Shown here: positions 45,263-53,578 of the stretch, one piece after another
How positions within the stretch are numbered: position 1 is the stretch's first letter
How the letters are laid out: each line of letters begins with the position of its first letter
Source: Emticicia aquatilis
GTDB lineage: Bacteria; Bacteroidota; Bacteroidia; Cytophagales; Spirosomataceae
Direction: 5' to 3'
Assembly (NCBI RefSeq): GCF_014644295.1
Contig: NZ_BMKK01000010.1
Span: forward strand, 124,001-188,000
DNA length: 64,000 bases
Translations under genes and position numbers: made by a program
The notes under the pieces: generated by a model
What the model saw: only the letters and a program-made list of their open reading frames with translations
Database searches by the model: none
What the model was told of the DNA's origin: nothing

Positions 45263-45694
45263 ATGAACAACCACGTAGTTTCAAGTAACACCTTCTTGAC
45301 TATCTCGACCTACCTAACGGGATACAGCGAAGTTGAGCTTTTGGGTACGGGCATGTTGGAAACGTATTTCAATGTTTTTTTGGAAAAGTTTTCGCCCGAA
45401 ACACTCCATTATTTCTTTGCCGAAGTTGATGAAATCTTGCTCGAATCAGCGGGCGATGAAGACCAAATCAATGCGGCCATTGCTGCACGCCTCATACCCG
45501 ACTCGGCTTACGATGGCATAGCCAAAAACATTATTTTGGTTTGGTACACTGGCAACTGGGGAAGCGACGTCATCAGTACGCAATCTTACCAGCAAGGATT
45601 AATGTGGGATACGGCCGAAGCACACCCACCCGGTGCAAAGCAGCCTGGCTACGGCTCTTGGGCCAACTTACCAATCAGAATTCCAACCAAATAA
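45263..45694 (+). CDS. Small subunit of a sorbitol/fructose/glucose-dehydrogenase-type flavoenzyme
   Basis: 143 aa. Resembles the FAD-SLDH small-subunit family: FLTISTYLTGYSEVELLG near the N-terminus, a helical middle and the C-terminal signature SYQQGLMWDTAEAHPPGAK followed by PGYGSWANLP. Known members are partners of the GMC catalytic subunit, stabilise it and usually bring a Tat signal for both. Here no Tat or Sec signal is present, so the complex may stay in the cytoplasm. It is followed after 12 bp by the GMC gene, as expected of a small/large pair. Confidence 0.78.
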   Translation: MNNHVVSSNTFLTISTYLTGYSEVELLGTGMLETYFNVFLEKFSPETLHYFFAEVDEILLESAGDEDQINAAIAARLIPDSAYDGIAKNIILVWYTGNWGSDVISTQSYQQGLMWDTAEAHPPGAKQPGYGSWANLPIRIPTK

Positions 45695-45706
45695 TGCACA
45701 AAAAAA

Positions 45707-47596
45707 ATGGAAAAGAAGACAAAAGAAGAATTTGATGTCGTAATCGTTGGTTCGGGTATTGCAGGAAGTGTTTTGGCAAAAACGCTTACCAATGCTGGCA
45801 AAAACGTATTACTACTCGAAGCAGGATTGCAAGCTGGCATGGCTTTCGACCCCGAAGCTGCCTACAAGAATTATCAATATTACATAGATACGTTTTATAA
45901 GGCTTCGGCCAAAGTACCTAATTCGCCGTATCCAAATATCAAAGATGCTCAGTCGATTGATGTACTTGATATTGAGCCAATTACGCAAACTAATAGTCCA
46001 TCAACCAAAGGTTATTTGGTGCAGGCAGGGCCATTGCCTTTTGGTAGCGACTGTCTGCGTGGGCCGGGTGGAACTACGCTTCACTGGTTGGGTTCTACTC
46101 CACGTATGTTGCCCAACGATTTTCAGATGCAAACACTCTACGGTCAGGGTGTCGACTGGCCCATTACATACGATGAGCTCATGCCTTACTACGAAATGGC
46201 CGAAAACGAAATCGGGGTTTCGGGCAATGTTGAAGACCAAGTAGGGCCAGATATGAGCATTGAGAATTACGGAGAAGGATATGTTTTTCCGATGAAAGAA
46301 ATCCCGCAAAGTTATCTCGACCAAGTGTGTATCGAAAAAACACAAAATCTTAAAGTAAAACTTTACGGTAAAGAATATACGATTACGTGCATCAGCACAC
46401 CACAAGGCCGAAATTCTATTCCAAACCCTGCTTATAAGTTTGCAGGAACGTATTGGAATAAAAAAGCCCAAAAACTCGAATTGGCCAAAAATAACGAAGA
46501 ATACGAGCCAGTAGGTGCAATCTGGGACCAAAACACGGGGCATCGCTGCGAAGGCAATGCCAGTTGTGTGCCTATTTGCCCAGTGCAAGCCAAATACAAT
46601 GCACTCAAGACTCTTCGCAAGTCTGACCCAAAACGACTGAAAATTATCACCCAAGCTGTGGCTTCTAAAATATATACTGATGAAATTACAAACGCCATCA
46701 CGGGCATCGAGTACAAAAAATATAAGTACGAAAACTCGACTGTCTATGATACTGCCATTGCACGAGGCAAAATCTATGTGCTGGCGGCCAGTGCTATCGA
46801 AAATGCAAAAATCCTGCTGACATCGGGCATTGCCAATTCGAGCGACCAAGTTGGCCGTAACCTCATGGACCACCTCGTGATGCTTACTTGGGGCCTACTT
46901 CCCGAAAAAGCCTATCCGTATCGTGGGCCAGGTTCTACGACAAATATTCCGACTTTTAGAGATGGAGAATTTAGAAAAGAACACGCCGCTTGGATTTCAC
47001 CAATTGATAACTGGGGCTGGTCTTGGCCAGTTTTTTCACCTGGCTCTGATGTAAGCTCGGCCGTGAGTAGCGGAATGTTTGGTAAAAAACTGCGTAGCCA
47101 CCTCAACGATGTACTTCCTCGACAATTACTGTTACATTTTGAGTGCGAACAAACGCCCGACCCTAACAATCGAGTGACGATTGACCCGCAATACAAAGAC
47201 CAACTTGATAATTATCGACCTGTAATTCACTACAATGCTTCGGAATACATGAAGAAATCGTTTGAAGCGGCCAAAAAAGTTTCCGACCAAATTTTTGCGG
47301 CCAATGGCGTAGAAGATTACACTGCTTACAGCGTGGCCAACGACCCCGACTACGTAACCTACAAAGGTCAAGGCTATAATTTCTGGGGGGCTGGGCATAT
47401 CGTAGGTACGCATCGCATGGGTTCATCAAAAGAAGATTCGGTGGTTGATAAAAACCAACGCACATGGGACCACGAAAATCTGTATCTCGTAGGCTGTGGA
47501 AACATGCCTACGCTCGGAACATCGAACCCAACGCTCACGATGACCGCTCTCAGTTTTAAAGCCGCCGAGGCCATTCTCAAACAATTAGAAAACTAA
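45707..47596 (+). CDS. GMC-family FAD dehydrogenase, catalytic subunit, with predicted [3Fe-4S] motif
   Basis: 629 aa. N-terminal FAD motif VVIVGSGIAGSVLA (11-24); second GMC motif LRGPGGTTLHWLG (117-129). A Cys cluster C281-x5-C287-x3-C291 (CEGNASCVPIC) matches the spacing of the [3Fe-4S] ligands in bacterial FAD-glucose dehydrogenase. C-terminal active-site His H569 in GTHRMGSS and Asn N607 in GTSNPTL. It oxidises an alcohol or sugar hydroxyl and passes electrons through the cluster. No signal peptide and no cytochrome c subunit gene nearby, so the electron acceptor is unknown. It sits between its small subunit and a ferritin-like protein. Confidence 0.88.
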   Translation: MEKKTKEEFDVVIVGSGIAGSVLAKTLTNAGKNVLLLEAGLQAGMAFDPEAAYKNYQYYIDTFYKASAKVPNSPYPNIKDAQSIDVLDIEPITQTNSPSTKGYLVQAGPLPFGSDCLRGPGGTTLHWLGSTPRMLPNDFQMQTLYGQGVDWPITYDELMPYYEMAENEIGVSGNVEDQVGPDMSIENYGEGYVFPMKEIPQSYLDQVCIEKTQNLKVKLYGKEYTITCISTPQGRNSIPNPAYKFAGTYWNKKAQKLELAKNNEEYEPVGAIWDQNTGHRCEGNASCVPICPVQAKYNALKTLRKSDPKRLKIITQAVASKIYTDEITNAITGIEYKKYKYENSTVYDTAIARGKIYVLAASAIENAKILLTSGIANSSDQVGRNLMDHLVMLTWGLLPEKAYPYRGPGSTTNIPTFRDGEFRKEHAAWISPIDNWGWSWPVFSPGSDVSSAVSSGMFGKKLRSHLNDVLPRQLLLHFECEQTPDPNNRVTIDPQYKDQLDNYRPVIHYNASEYMKKSFEAAKKVSDQIFAANGVEDYTAYSVANDPDYVTYKGQGYNFWGAGHIVGTHRMGSSKEDSVVDKNQRTWDHENLYLVGCGNMPTLGTSNPTLTMTALSFKAAEAILKQLEN

Positions 47597-47599
47597 GCC

Positions 47600-48718
47600 A
47601 TGGAATCACTCTTTCAAACAAATAATCCGAAACGCCACAAAATCATTTCGGATAGATTCGATACTATTCAATTAAAAAGCAGCGGTGAGCAATTTGAGAC
47701 AGCTTCGCAAGAAACCCTCCAGAAAAAGCTCGAAATTCTAAAAAATGATATACAATCGGCCATTGAGCTGGAGCATTCAACCATTCCGCCGTATCTTTGT
47801 GCGTTATATTCTATCAAAGACGGTGCAAACGATTACGCAGCCAATACCATCAAAAGCATTGTTTTAGAAGAAATGCTACACATGATTATGGCTGCCAATA
47901 TTCTCAATGCTATCGGTGGTAGCCCAGCCATCAACACGCCTAATTTTATTCCAGAATACCCAACCAAACTCCCGAAAATCACCGAAGATTTTTATGTAAG
48001 TCTCGAAAAATTTTCTAAGAGTTCGATAAGCACTTTCTTGCAAATCGAGAAATCGGCCGAGCATAAACCACACCCAGGAAAGGAATATCATTCGATTGGA
48101 GAATTTTATGCTTCCATCAAAAGAAGACTAAAATGGCTTGATAAGGCCATTGAGGGCGGAATCTTCACCGGAAAACCCGAATTACAAATCACCACCGAGC
48201 AATATTATGGCAGTGGCGGAAAACTCGTTTCGGTTTATTGCTTGGATGACGCCATTTTGGCCATTGATGAAATCGTGGGGCAAGGCGAAGGAATCGATGG
48301 AGAGATTGAAGATCCTGACCACGAATTATTTGGCGAAGGAATCGAATATGCTCACTATTTCCGCTTCAATGAGATTTATCACGAACAAAAATATCGCCCA
48401 AGAGATAGCCCACAAGAGCCACCTACGGGAAAACAAATAACTGTCGATTGGGATGCAGTTTATAACATGAAAGAAAATCCTAAGATGACAGATTTACCGA
48501 AAGACTCTGAAATTTGGCAGAAATCATATAACTTCAATAAAACTTATATGGCTTTGCTCAATAATATTCACGATGCTTGTAATGGAAATCCACAATTATT
48601 AATGCAGGGAATTGCATTGATGTATGACTTGAAATACAAAGCCCTCGAACTAATGAAAATTCCGATTGCAGAAGGTAGTAGTATTACAGTCGGGCCAAGT
48701 TTTGAGTATGTTGAGTAG
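47600..48718 (+). CDS. VioB-like ferritin-fold protein (iminophenylpyruvate dimer synthase-type domain)
   Basis: 372 aa. The core matches the ferritin-like domain found in VioB/RebD-type enzymes: AIELEHSTIPPYLCALYSI (54-72), LEEMLHMIMAANILNAIGG (89-107), GEFYASI (167-173), EIVGQGEG (224-231) and AHYFRFNEIY (251-260). Likely metal ligands are E58, E91, H94, E168, E224 and H252. In violacein and rebeccamycin pathways such domains couple imines formed by an amino-acid oxidase; many stand-alone members are uncharacterised. It begins 3 bp after the GMC stop. Beside it, across the promoter, is an amino-acid-oxidase-like gene, so an oxidase plus coupling-enzyme pathway is a fair hypothesis. Confidence 0.8.
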   Translation: MESLFQTNNPKRHKIISDRFDTIQLKSSGEQFETASQETLQKKLEILKNDIQSAIELEHSTIPPYLCALYSIKDGANDYAANTIKSIVLEEMLHMIMAANILNAIGGSPAINTPNFIPEYPTKLPKITEDFYVSLEKFSKSSISTFLQIEKSAEHKPHPGKEYHSIGEFYASIKRRLKWLDKAIEGGIFTGKPELQITTEQYYGSGGKLVSVYCLDDAILAIDEIVGQGEGIDGEIEDPDHELFGEGIEYAHYFRFNEIYHEQKYRPRDSPQEPPTGKQITVDWDAVYNMKENPKMTDLPKDSEIWQKSYNFNKTYMALLNNIHDACNGNPQLLMQGIALMYDLKYKALELMKIPIAEGSSITVGPSFEYVE

Positions 48719-48730
48719 TTGTAAAACTCG

Positions 48731-48762
48731 TAGGGACGTCCAAATTGGACGTCCCTATTTTT
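48731..48762. terminator. Palindrome acting as terminator (GTAGGGACGTCC REP type)
   Basis: TAGGGACGTCC (48731-48741) / GGACGTCCCTA (48747-48757), 5-nt loop, then a T run. It sits between the convergent ferritin-like and DUF423 genes and resembles the GTAGAGACAGGG palindromes at 23284 and 24395. Confidence 0.75.
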
Positions 48763-48789
48763 GCACTATCTGATATGGTTATCAAAAAA

Positions 48790-49161
48790 TCAATCCTTAG
48801 TAATTGCCCAAAACATTAATAACCAACCAATTACGAGCAAAGTGCCACCAATTGGAGCAACCGCTCCGAATACATTGAGGCCTGTAAAACAAATAGTATA
48901 TAAAGCTCCGCTAAAAATCAATACCCCCGCCAACATACAGTAGCCACTGTAAGTAAGTGTTTTATTTGAAATATGTTTCGATAAAATACCTATCAAAACC
49001 AATGCGATTGCATGATAAAATTGGTAGCGAACACCCGTCTCGAAAGTCTCGAATCGACCACTTGCCGTAAGCATTGGTTTAAGAGCGTGAGCCCCAAAAG
49101 CACCAACCATCACCCCTATTGCTCCCAAAAGCGAGCCTGCCTGCGAAAAAAGTTTATTCAT
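48790..49161 (-). CDS. DUF423 membrane protein
   Basis: 123 aa, four hydrophobic helices. N-terminal GSLLGAIGVMVGAFGAHALKP (9-29) is the DUF423 hallmark, with ETFETGVRYQFYHAIALVL in the middle and VAPIGGTLLVIGW near the end. Inner-membrane protein of unknown function, widespread in bacteria. Monocistronic and convergent with the ferritin-like gene. Confidence 0.92.
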   Translation of the reverse strand: MNKLFSQAGSLLGAIGVMVGAFGAHALKPMLTASGRFETFETGVRYQFYHAIALVLIGILSKHISNKTLTYSGYCMLAGVLIFSGALYTICFTGLNVFGAVAPIGGTLLVIGWLLMFWAITKD

Positions 49162-49270
49162 AATAATCTGTTTTAAATTAATGCCGTGAAATTACTCAAA
49201 AAGCAGAGTTCTTTATCGCTCGGAGATTAAAAGCTTTAAAATACTTAGTAACACGAACGTAAATTTCCAC

Positions 49271-49347
49271 GTTTGACCCCATTCGGGGTCAGATATTGGT
49301 AGGGTGATTGCTTTTTTACCGATATTAGACCCCGAATGGGGTCGAAC
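49271..49347. repeat. Long imperfect inverted repeat (GACCCCATTCGGGGTC)
   Basis: Two 31-nt arms (49271-49301 and 49317-49347) are reverse complements with a few mismatches, and each contains the self-palindrome GACCCC-N4-GGGGTC. It fills the gap between two minus-strand genes; its GC-rich arms contrast with the flanks. Confidence 0.7.
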
Positions 49348-49384
49348 AAAATCGGCTCAATTTACTATCCGAAGAAACATTTTA

Positions 49385-50677
49385 CTATGGTAACTTTGAA
49401 AAATCAATCATTGGCATTTTGCCTTTCTTCGGTCGCTCAAAGCTTTGATTAAGTTTTGTATTATCATTGAAAAACCCACAATTTCTCAAATAAAACTGGC
49501 CATTTTTCATACCTCCATCATAATCTACTCGGTATCCTTTGCGGGCAGTATTATCGGCCGTAAGTGTCACTTGATTGAGTTCTGTCCAGCCATTTTTTGC
49601 TGTATAAACCCATTGATTATCAAAACTCCCCATGCGTTCTTGGTTCCCAGTTTCGGGAATAAAGTTTTCGAGAAAAGAATACAAACTTTTCAAATAAGTT
49701 GATGTTTTCGGGCGTTTGAAACTCGCAATCAATCGCCATTGGTTTTCTTCGGGAGCGAAAAAATAAGCCGTGTAAGTAGTATAATTATCGGCGGTTGGTT
49801 TTCCTTGCAACAAAAACTTATAGGTACTTCCTGCTTTCCAATTATACTTCAAATAACTTTGTCCGCCTGAACCTTCATTTCCAAATTCGCCTGTATAGAC
49901 CCCATCACCTTTTTTCAAGAGCAAAATTCTTTGGTCTTGTGGAATTGCCGCAGGATTATCGGTCGTGAACGGACTCCAAACCGAAAACAAAATTCTCCGC
50001 TCAGTTTCCGAATTTACTTGCATTCCGAAATAGCCTTCGCCAAAGCCATTAGCCATAAAATACGAGCCAATCACGTCATTTCCTTTCGGAATCGTCACTT
50101 CATTATAAAACCATTCTACATTTTCTAAACCATCAGTCGGATAACGCAAATGCACCGAAGGCCCTCTTCTACCCCAATAAAAAAAATTTCCTTCATTGTT
50201 TTTCACAGACGTAAGTTCCGACGTAACCGAAGTACCACTCACTCCCAAACTCGAAATCGTCCCAAAGTTTGTATTTGTTTTAATTATACCTTTTATATCA
50301 ACAGAAACATAACCCGCTTGTGACAGATTCCATTCTCCTACAAAAAACTCTCTTTCAGCATCACCTTCCGCCACAAGCTCAATGCTTTTTCCTAAAATAC
50401 TGACACTAATTTTACTTTTACTCCCTTTCGGATTCATCAAGACCGATACTTTGAGCGAGCCTTTCTGAGCAACTTTAAAATAAGTACGGCAAACTGTTTT
50501 GTCAGAATTCCAATTTAGCAGGCCTTGTTCTTTTATTTCACCACCATTGGTTGTCCAAGCATTACCACCGAGCGGAATTATCTGCTTATTGGTATCATGC
50601 TCATTATCAAGCACTTTATCGGCTTTACATTGTAAAAAAATTGTCAGAAATACGAGGATTAGAAATTGAGTTTTCAT
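49385..50677 (-). CDS. DUF3472 lipoprotein with N-terminal DUF5077-like domain
   Basis: 430 aa. Lipoprotein signal with lipobox IFLQC (C17). N-terminal half: a beta-sandwich of the DUF5077 kind (IPLGGNAW... VCRTYFKVAQKGSLKVSVLM). C-terminal half: DUF3472, with FGEGYFGMQVNSETERRILFSVWSPF and the C-terminal GWTELNQ region. The pair is typical of surface or periplasmic proteins of Bacteroidota thought to bind or process carbohydrates; no catalytic residues are known to me. Likely anchored in the outer membrane. Monocistronic, facing away from the pirin gene. Confidence 0.82.
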   Translation of the reverse strand: MKTQFLILVFLTIFLQCKADKVLDNEHDTNKQIIPLGGNAWTTNGGEIKEQGLLNWNSDKTVCRTYFKVAQKGSLKVSVLMNPKGSKSKISVSILGKSIELVAEGDAEREFFVGEWNLSQAGYVSVDIKGIIKTNTNFGTISSLGVSGTSVTSELTSVKNNEGNFFYWGRRGPSVHLRYPTDGLENVEWFYNEVTIPKGNDVIGSYFMANGFGEGYFGMQVNSETERRILFSVWSPFTTDNPAAIPQDQRILLLKKGDGVYTGEFGNEGSGGQSYLKYNWKAGSTYKFLLQGKPTADNYTTYTAYFFAPEENQWRLIASFKRPKTSTYLKSLYSFLENFIPETGNQERMGSFDNQWVYTAKNGWTELNQVTLTADNTARKGYRVDYDGGMKNGQFYLRNCGFFNDNTKLNQSFERPKKGKMPMIDFSKLP

Positions 50678-50815
50678 TGTTGTTGAAGAAGGTTGATAAA
50701 AGTTTTTGTATTTTCTGTGAAGGTAATTAAAAAATAAAAAACGATGGAACTATGGACGAACAAAATTAGTTGTATATACATATAATGTAATTGTAAATAT
50801 TAAATAGATACGACA

Positions 50816-51697
50816 ATGAGCCATATAAAATCAGTACAGCAGATATTAACTCCGCCACCATCTCACATGGTAGGCGATGGTTTCAGAGTACATAATTTCT
50901 TTCCGAGTGGATACAAAATGGGAATGCACCGCATGAGTCCATTTTTCTTGCTTGATTATAACGCAAAAGTTGAATTTCCGCCAAAAGATGAGCCCCGTGG
51001 CGTGGGTGTGCATCCACACCGTGGCTTCGAGACAGTTACGATTGCTTATCATGGCAAAATTGCCCACCACGATAGTAGCGGAAATAGTGGCGTAATCGGC
51101 ACAGGCGACGTACAATGGATGACCGCAGGAAGTGGAGTTTTACATAAAGAATACCACGACCGAGAGTACAGCAAAGCTGGTGGGTTGTTTCAGATGGTGC
51201 AACTTTGGGTGAACTTGCCAGCCAAAGATAAAATGACTACACCAAAATATCAAGGTATTGAAAACGCTCAACTTGGCAAATATTATTTACCTGATAATCA
51301 AGGACTTGTTGAGGTAATTGCGGGCGAGTATAAAGGTATCAAAGGTGCAGCATCGACATTCACACCAATCAATATGTATAATGTTCGTGCAAAAAAAGGA
51401 GCAATAGTTGATTTATCTTTGGATGAAAAACACAACACAGGAATTGTGGTAATTGAAGGGATTGTGAAAGTTAATGATACAGAAACTGCTCCAGTAGATA
51501 ATTTTATTTTATTCAGAAATGATGGAACTGAAATAAAAATTGAAGCACTCGAAGATGCTGTACTTTTGGTTTTGAGCGGCGAACCAATCAACGAACCAAT
51601 CATACAATATGGCCCATTTTTGATGAATAATAAAGCCGAAATCTTACAAGCGTATGACGATTTGGCAAAAGGAAAGTTTGGAGTTTTAGAAGATTAA
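50816..51697 (+). CDS. Pirin family protein
   Basis: 293 aa. Bicupin of the pirin family: metal ligands H66 and H68 (GVHPHRGFETVT), H110 and E112 (GVLHKEYH). The core GDVQWMTAGSG (98-108) is diagnostic. Bacterial pirins include quercetin 2,3-dioxygenases and metabolic modulators; which applies here cannot be told. Cytoplasmic. The stop codon is followed almost at once by a long heptanucleotide tandem repeat that separates it from the next gene. Confidence 0.93.
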   Translation: MSHIKSVQQILTPPPSHMVGDGFRVHNFFPSGYKMGMHRMSPFFLLDYNAKVEFPPKDEPRGVGVHPHRGFETVTIAYHGKIAHHDSSGNSGVIGTGDVQWMTAGSGVLHKEYHDREYSKAGGLFQMVQLWVNLPAKDKMTTPKYQGIENAQLGKYYLPDNQGLVEVIAGEYKGIKGAASTFTPINMYNVRAKKGAIVDLSLDEKHNTGIVVIEGIVKVNDTETAPVDNFILFRNDGTEIKIEALEDAVLLVLSGEPINEPIIQYGPFLMNNKAEILQAYDDLAKGKFGVLED

Positions 51698-51700
51698 TTA

Positions 51701-51836
51701 ATGGATAATGGATAATGGATAATGGATAATGGATAATGGATAATGGATAATGGATAATGGATAATGGATAATGGATAATGGATAATGGATAATGGATAAT
51801 GGATAATGGATAATGGATAATGGATAATGGATAATG
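51701..51836. repeat. Heptanucleotide microsatellite, (ATGGATA) about 19 copies
   Basis: 136 bp of uninterrupted ATGGATA repeats, beginning 3 bp after the pirin stop and ending about 80 bp before the next start. On the minus strand it reads as an open frame only because 7-bp units cycle through the frames without stops. Slipped-strand length change would alter the spacing between genes by 7-bp steps. Confidence 0.95.
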
Positions 51837-51917
51837 AAAAGTGCTTTAAATACTTTAAAGTTCCCCATTCTCAACAAATAACCAGTAACAAATAACCAAT
51901 AACACGCCACTCAAAGC

Positions 51918-52793
51918 ATGAAACGTAAAGATTTTTTGAAAACACTGGGGGTTTTACCTTTTACAAATATGAACTTACACGAATTAAAAAATATATCGGA
52001 TGAGTTTCCGAAATCAGACAAAATGCCTGTTGTGTTTATCGGTCATGGTAGCCCGATGAATGCCTTAGCCGATAATAAATTTACTGATAGTTTGGCTCTT
52101 TTGGGTAAATCTATCGAAACTCCAAAGGCAATTTTGGTGATTTCGGCTCACTGGCTTACGATGAAGAAAACGTATGTTTCGGTCAATCCTTTTCCAAAAA
52201 CGATTTATGATTTTGGCGGATTTCCAGAAGCACTTTACAAAGTAAAATACGAACCACAAGGTTCGCCCGAAATGGCTTGTGAGGTGATTAAAGAGGTAAA
52301 ATCAATCGGTATTTTGGAAGAACACCAAATGGGACTCGACCATGGTGCTTGGTCGGTGTTGCGACATATCTATCCTGCCGCTAACATCCCTACGTTTCAG
52401 ATGAGTATTGATTTCTCGAAACCACCACAATATCATTTTGAGTTGGCAAAAGAATTACAAAACCTTAGAAATAAGGGCGTTCTGATTCTTTCGAGCGGAA
52501 ATATCGTACATAATTTACGTCAAGTAAAATGGGGCGACAACAATCCAAGTCCTTATGATTGGGCAGTTGAGTTTGATGCAATAGTCAAAAATAAACTCGA
52601 TAACCGACAATTTGAGGAATTAGCAGATTTCAAAGCTTTTGGGCAAATTGGACAAATGGCTCATCCCTCTTACGACCATTACTTGCCGATGATTTATAGT
52701 GCAGGGTTGATTAATCCAAATGAAGCCATTAAATATACTTATGAGGGTGTAGAGATGGGCAGTATCAGCATGAGATGCTTTCAGGTAGGTTGA
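51918..52793 (+). CDS. ygiD: YgiD-family 4,5-DOPA extradiol dioxygenase
   Basis: 291 aa. Class III extradiol ring-cleavage fold: VVFIGHGSPMNAL (38-50, H43), VISAHWL (74-80, H78), LDHGAWSVLRHIYP with the next His, and FGQIGQMAHPSYDHYLP near the C-terminus. The family cleaves catechols such as DOPA using a metal. The N-terminal 25 residues (KRKDFLKTLGVLPF) look like a degenerate Tat-type leader, unlike the cytoplasmic E. coli enzyme. It is downstream of the microsatellite. Confidence 0.9.
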   Translation: MKRKDFLKTLGVLPFTNMNLHELKNISDEFPKSDKMPVVFIGHGSPMNALADNKFTDSLALLGKSIETPKAILVISAHWLTMKKTYVSVNPFPKTIYDFGGFPEALYKVKYEPQGSPEMACEVIKEVKSIGILEEHQMGLDHGAWSVLRHIYPAANIPTFQMSIDFSKPPQYHFELAKELQNLRNKGVLILSSGNIVHNLRQVKWGDNNPSPYDWAVEFDAIVKNKLDNRQFEELADFKAFGQIGQMAHPSYDHYLPMIYSAGLINPNEAIKYTYEGVEMGSISMRCFQVG

Positions 52794-52834
52794 TATAAAT
52801 TGTGCCATATTTTGAAATGTGGCACAACTATTCT

Positions 52835-53500
52835 CTATTTCTGGTAAATTCTTCCGCCAAAAATCTTGCTTCCAACTCTAATCATAGTGCTGCCTTCTTC
52901 GATTGCAATGCCGTAATCGCCACTCATGCCCATGGAAAGAGTTCTGAATTCTGAATTCTGAGTTTTGAGTTTTGTATAAAACACACTCAACTTTTTAAAC
53001 TCTTTTCTGATTTGGGCTTCGTCGTCGGTGAGGGTTGTCATTCCCATCAGACCTACGATTCTTACGTTTGGAAGTTTTTCCAACGTTTCTGCTTTCAAAA
53101 TCTCCAAACATTCTTCTTCGGTCATGCCGCTTTTTGTGTCTTCTTCGGCAATATAAATTTGCAATAGACAATCAACTACTCGGTTGTGCTTGGCTGCTTG
53201 TTTATTGATTTCTTGCAAAAGTTTCAAGCTATCAACCGAGTGAATTAGGCTTACAAACGGAGCAATATACTTTGCTTTATTCGACTGTAAATGACCAATA
53301 AAATGCCATTCGATATCCTTTGGCATTTGTTCGTATTTATCGACCAATTCCTGCACATAGTTTTCGCCAAAACGCTTAAAACCAGCATTATAAGCTTCCA
53401 TGAGCATTTCCACTGGCTTGGTCTTCGACACCGCCACCAGCGTTACGCCTTTCCCTTCAATCTCTTTTTCTATGAACTGAATATTTTCTACAATTGCCAT
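52835..53500 (-). CDS. yggS: YggS-family pyridoxal-phosphate homeostasis protein
   Basis: 221 aa. PLPBP/YggS family: LVAVSKTKPVE (21-31), where K26 is the PLP-binding Lys, RFGENYVQEL, EWHFIGHLQSNKAK and LSMGMSGDYGIAIEEGSTMIRVG near the end. It is a single-domain PLP-binding TIM barrel that balances vitamin B6 and amino-acid pools; not an enzyme in the usual sense. Cytoplasmic. Probably its own transcription unit. Confidence 0.95.
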   Translation of the reverse strand: MAIVENIQFIEKEIEGKGVTLVAVSKTKPVEMLMEAYNAGFKRFGENYVQELVDKYEQMPKDIEWHFIGHLQSNKAKYIAPFVSLIHSVDSLKLLQEINKQAAKHNRVVDCLLQIYIAEEDTKSGMTEEECLEILKAETLEKLPNVRIVGLMGMTTLTDDEAQIRKEFKKLSVFYTKLKTQNSEFRTLSMGMSGDYGIAIEEGSTMIRVGSKIFGGRIYQK

Positions 53501-53543
53501 GATTTTTATTTAAGAATTTTCGATTTAAATAAATGAGAAAAAT

Positions 53544-53577
53544 CATTCTTAATTTTTAATTCTCAATTCTTAATTTA
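53544..53577. repeat. AT-rich dispersed repeat (AATTAAGAATT family)
   Basis: Consists of attcttaatttttaattc-type blocks, reverse-complement relatives of those at 14711 and 43681. It lies just before the stop of the aldo/keto reductase gene. Confidence 0.5.
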
Positions 53578-53578
53578 T

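Noticed and set aside
46001-46873. 290-codon minus-strand frame inside the GMC gene
   Set aside because: The + strand has unmistakable FAD and active-site motifs over the same span; the minus frame has none.
51698-51910. 70-codon minus-strand frame rich in IIHYPLS
   Set aside because: It is produced by the 7-bp microsatellite, which has no stop in that frame.
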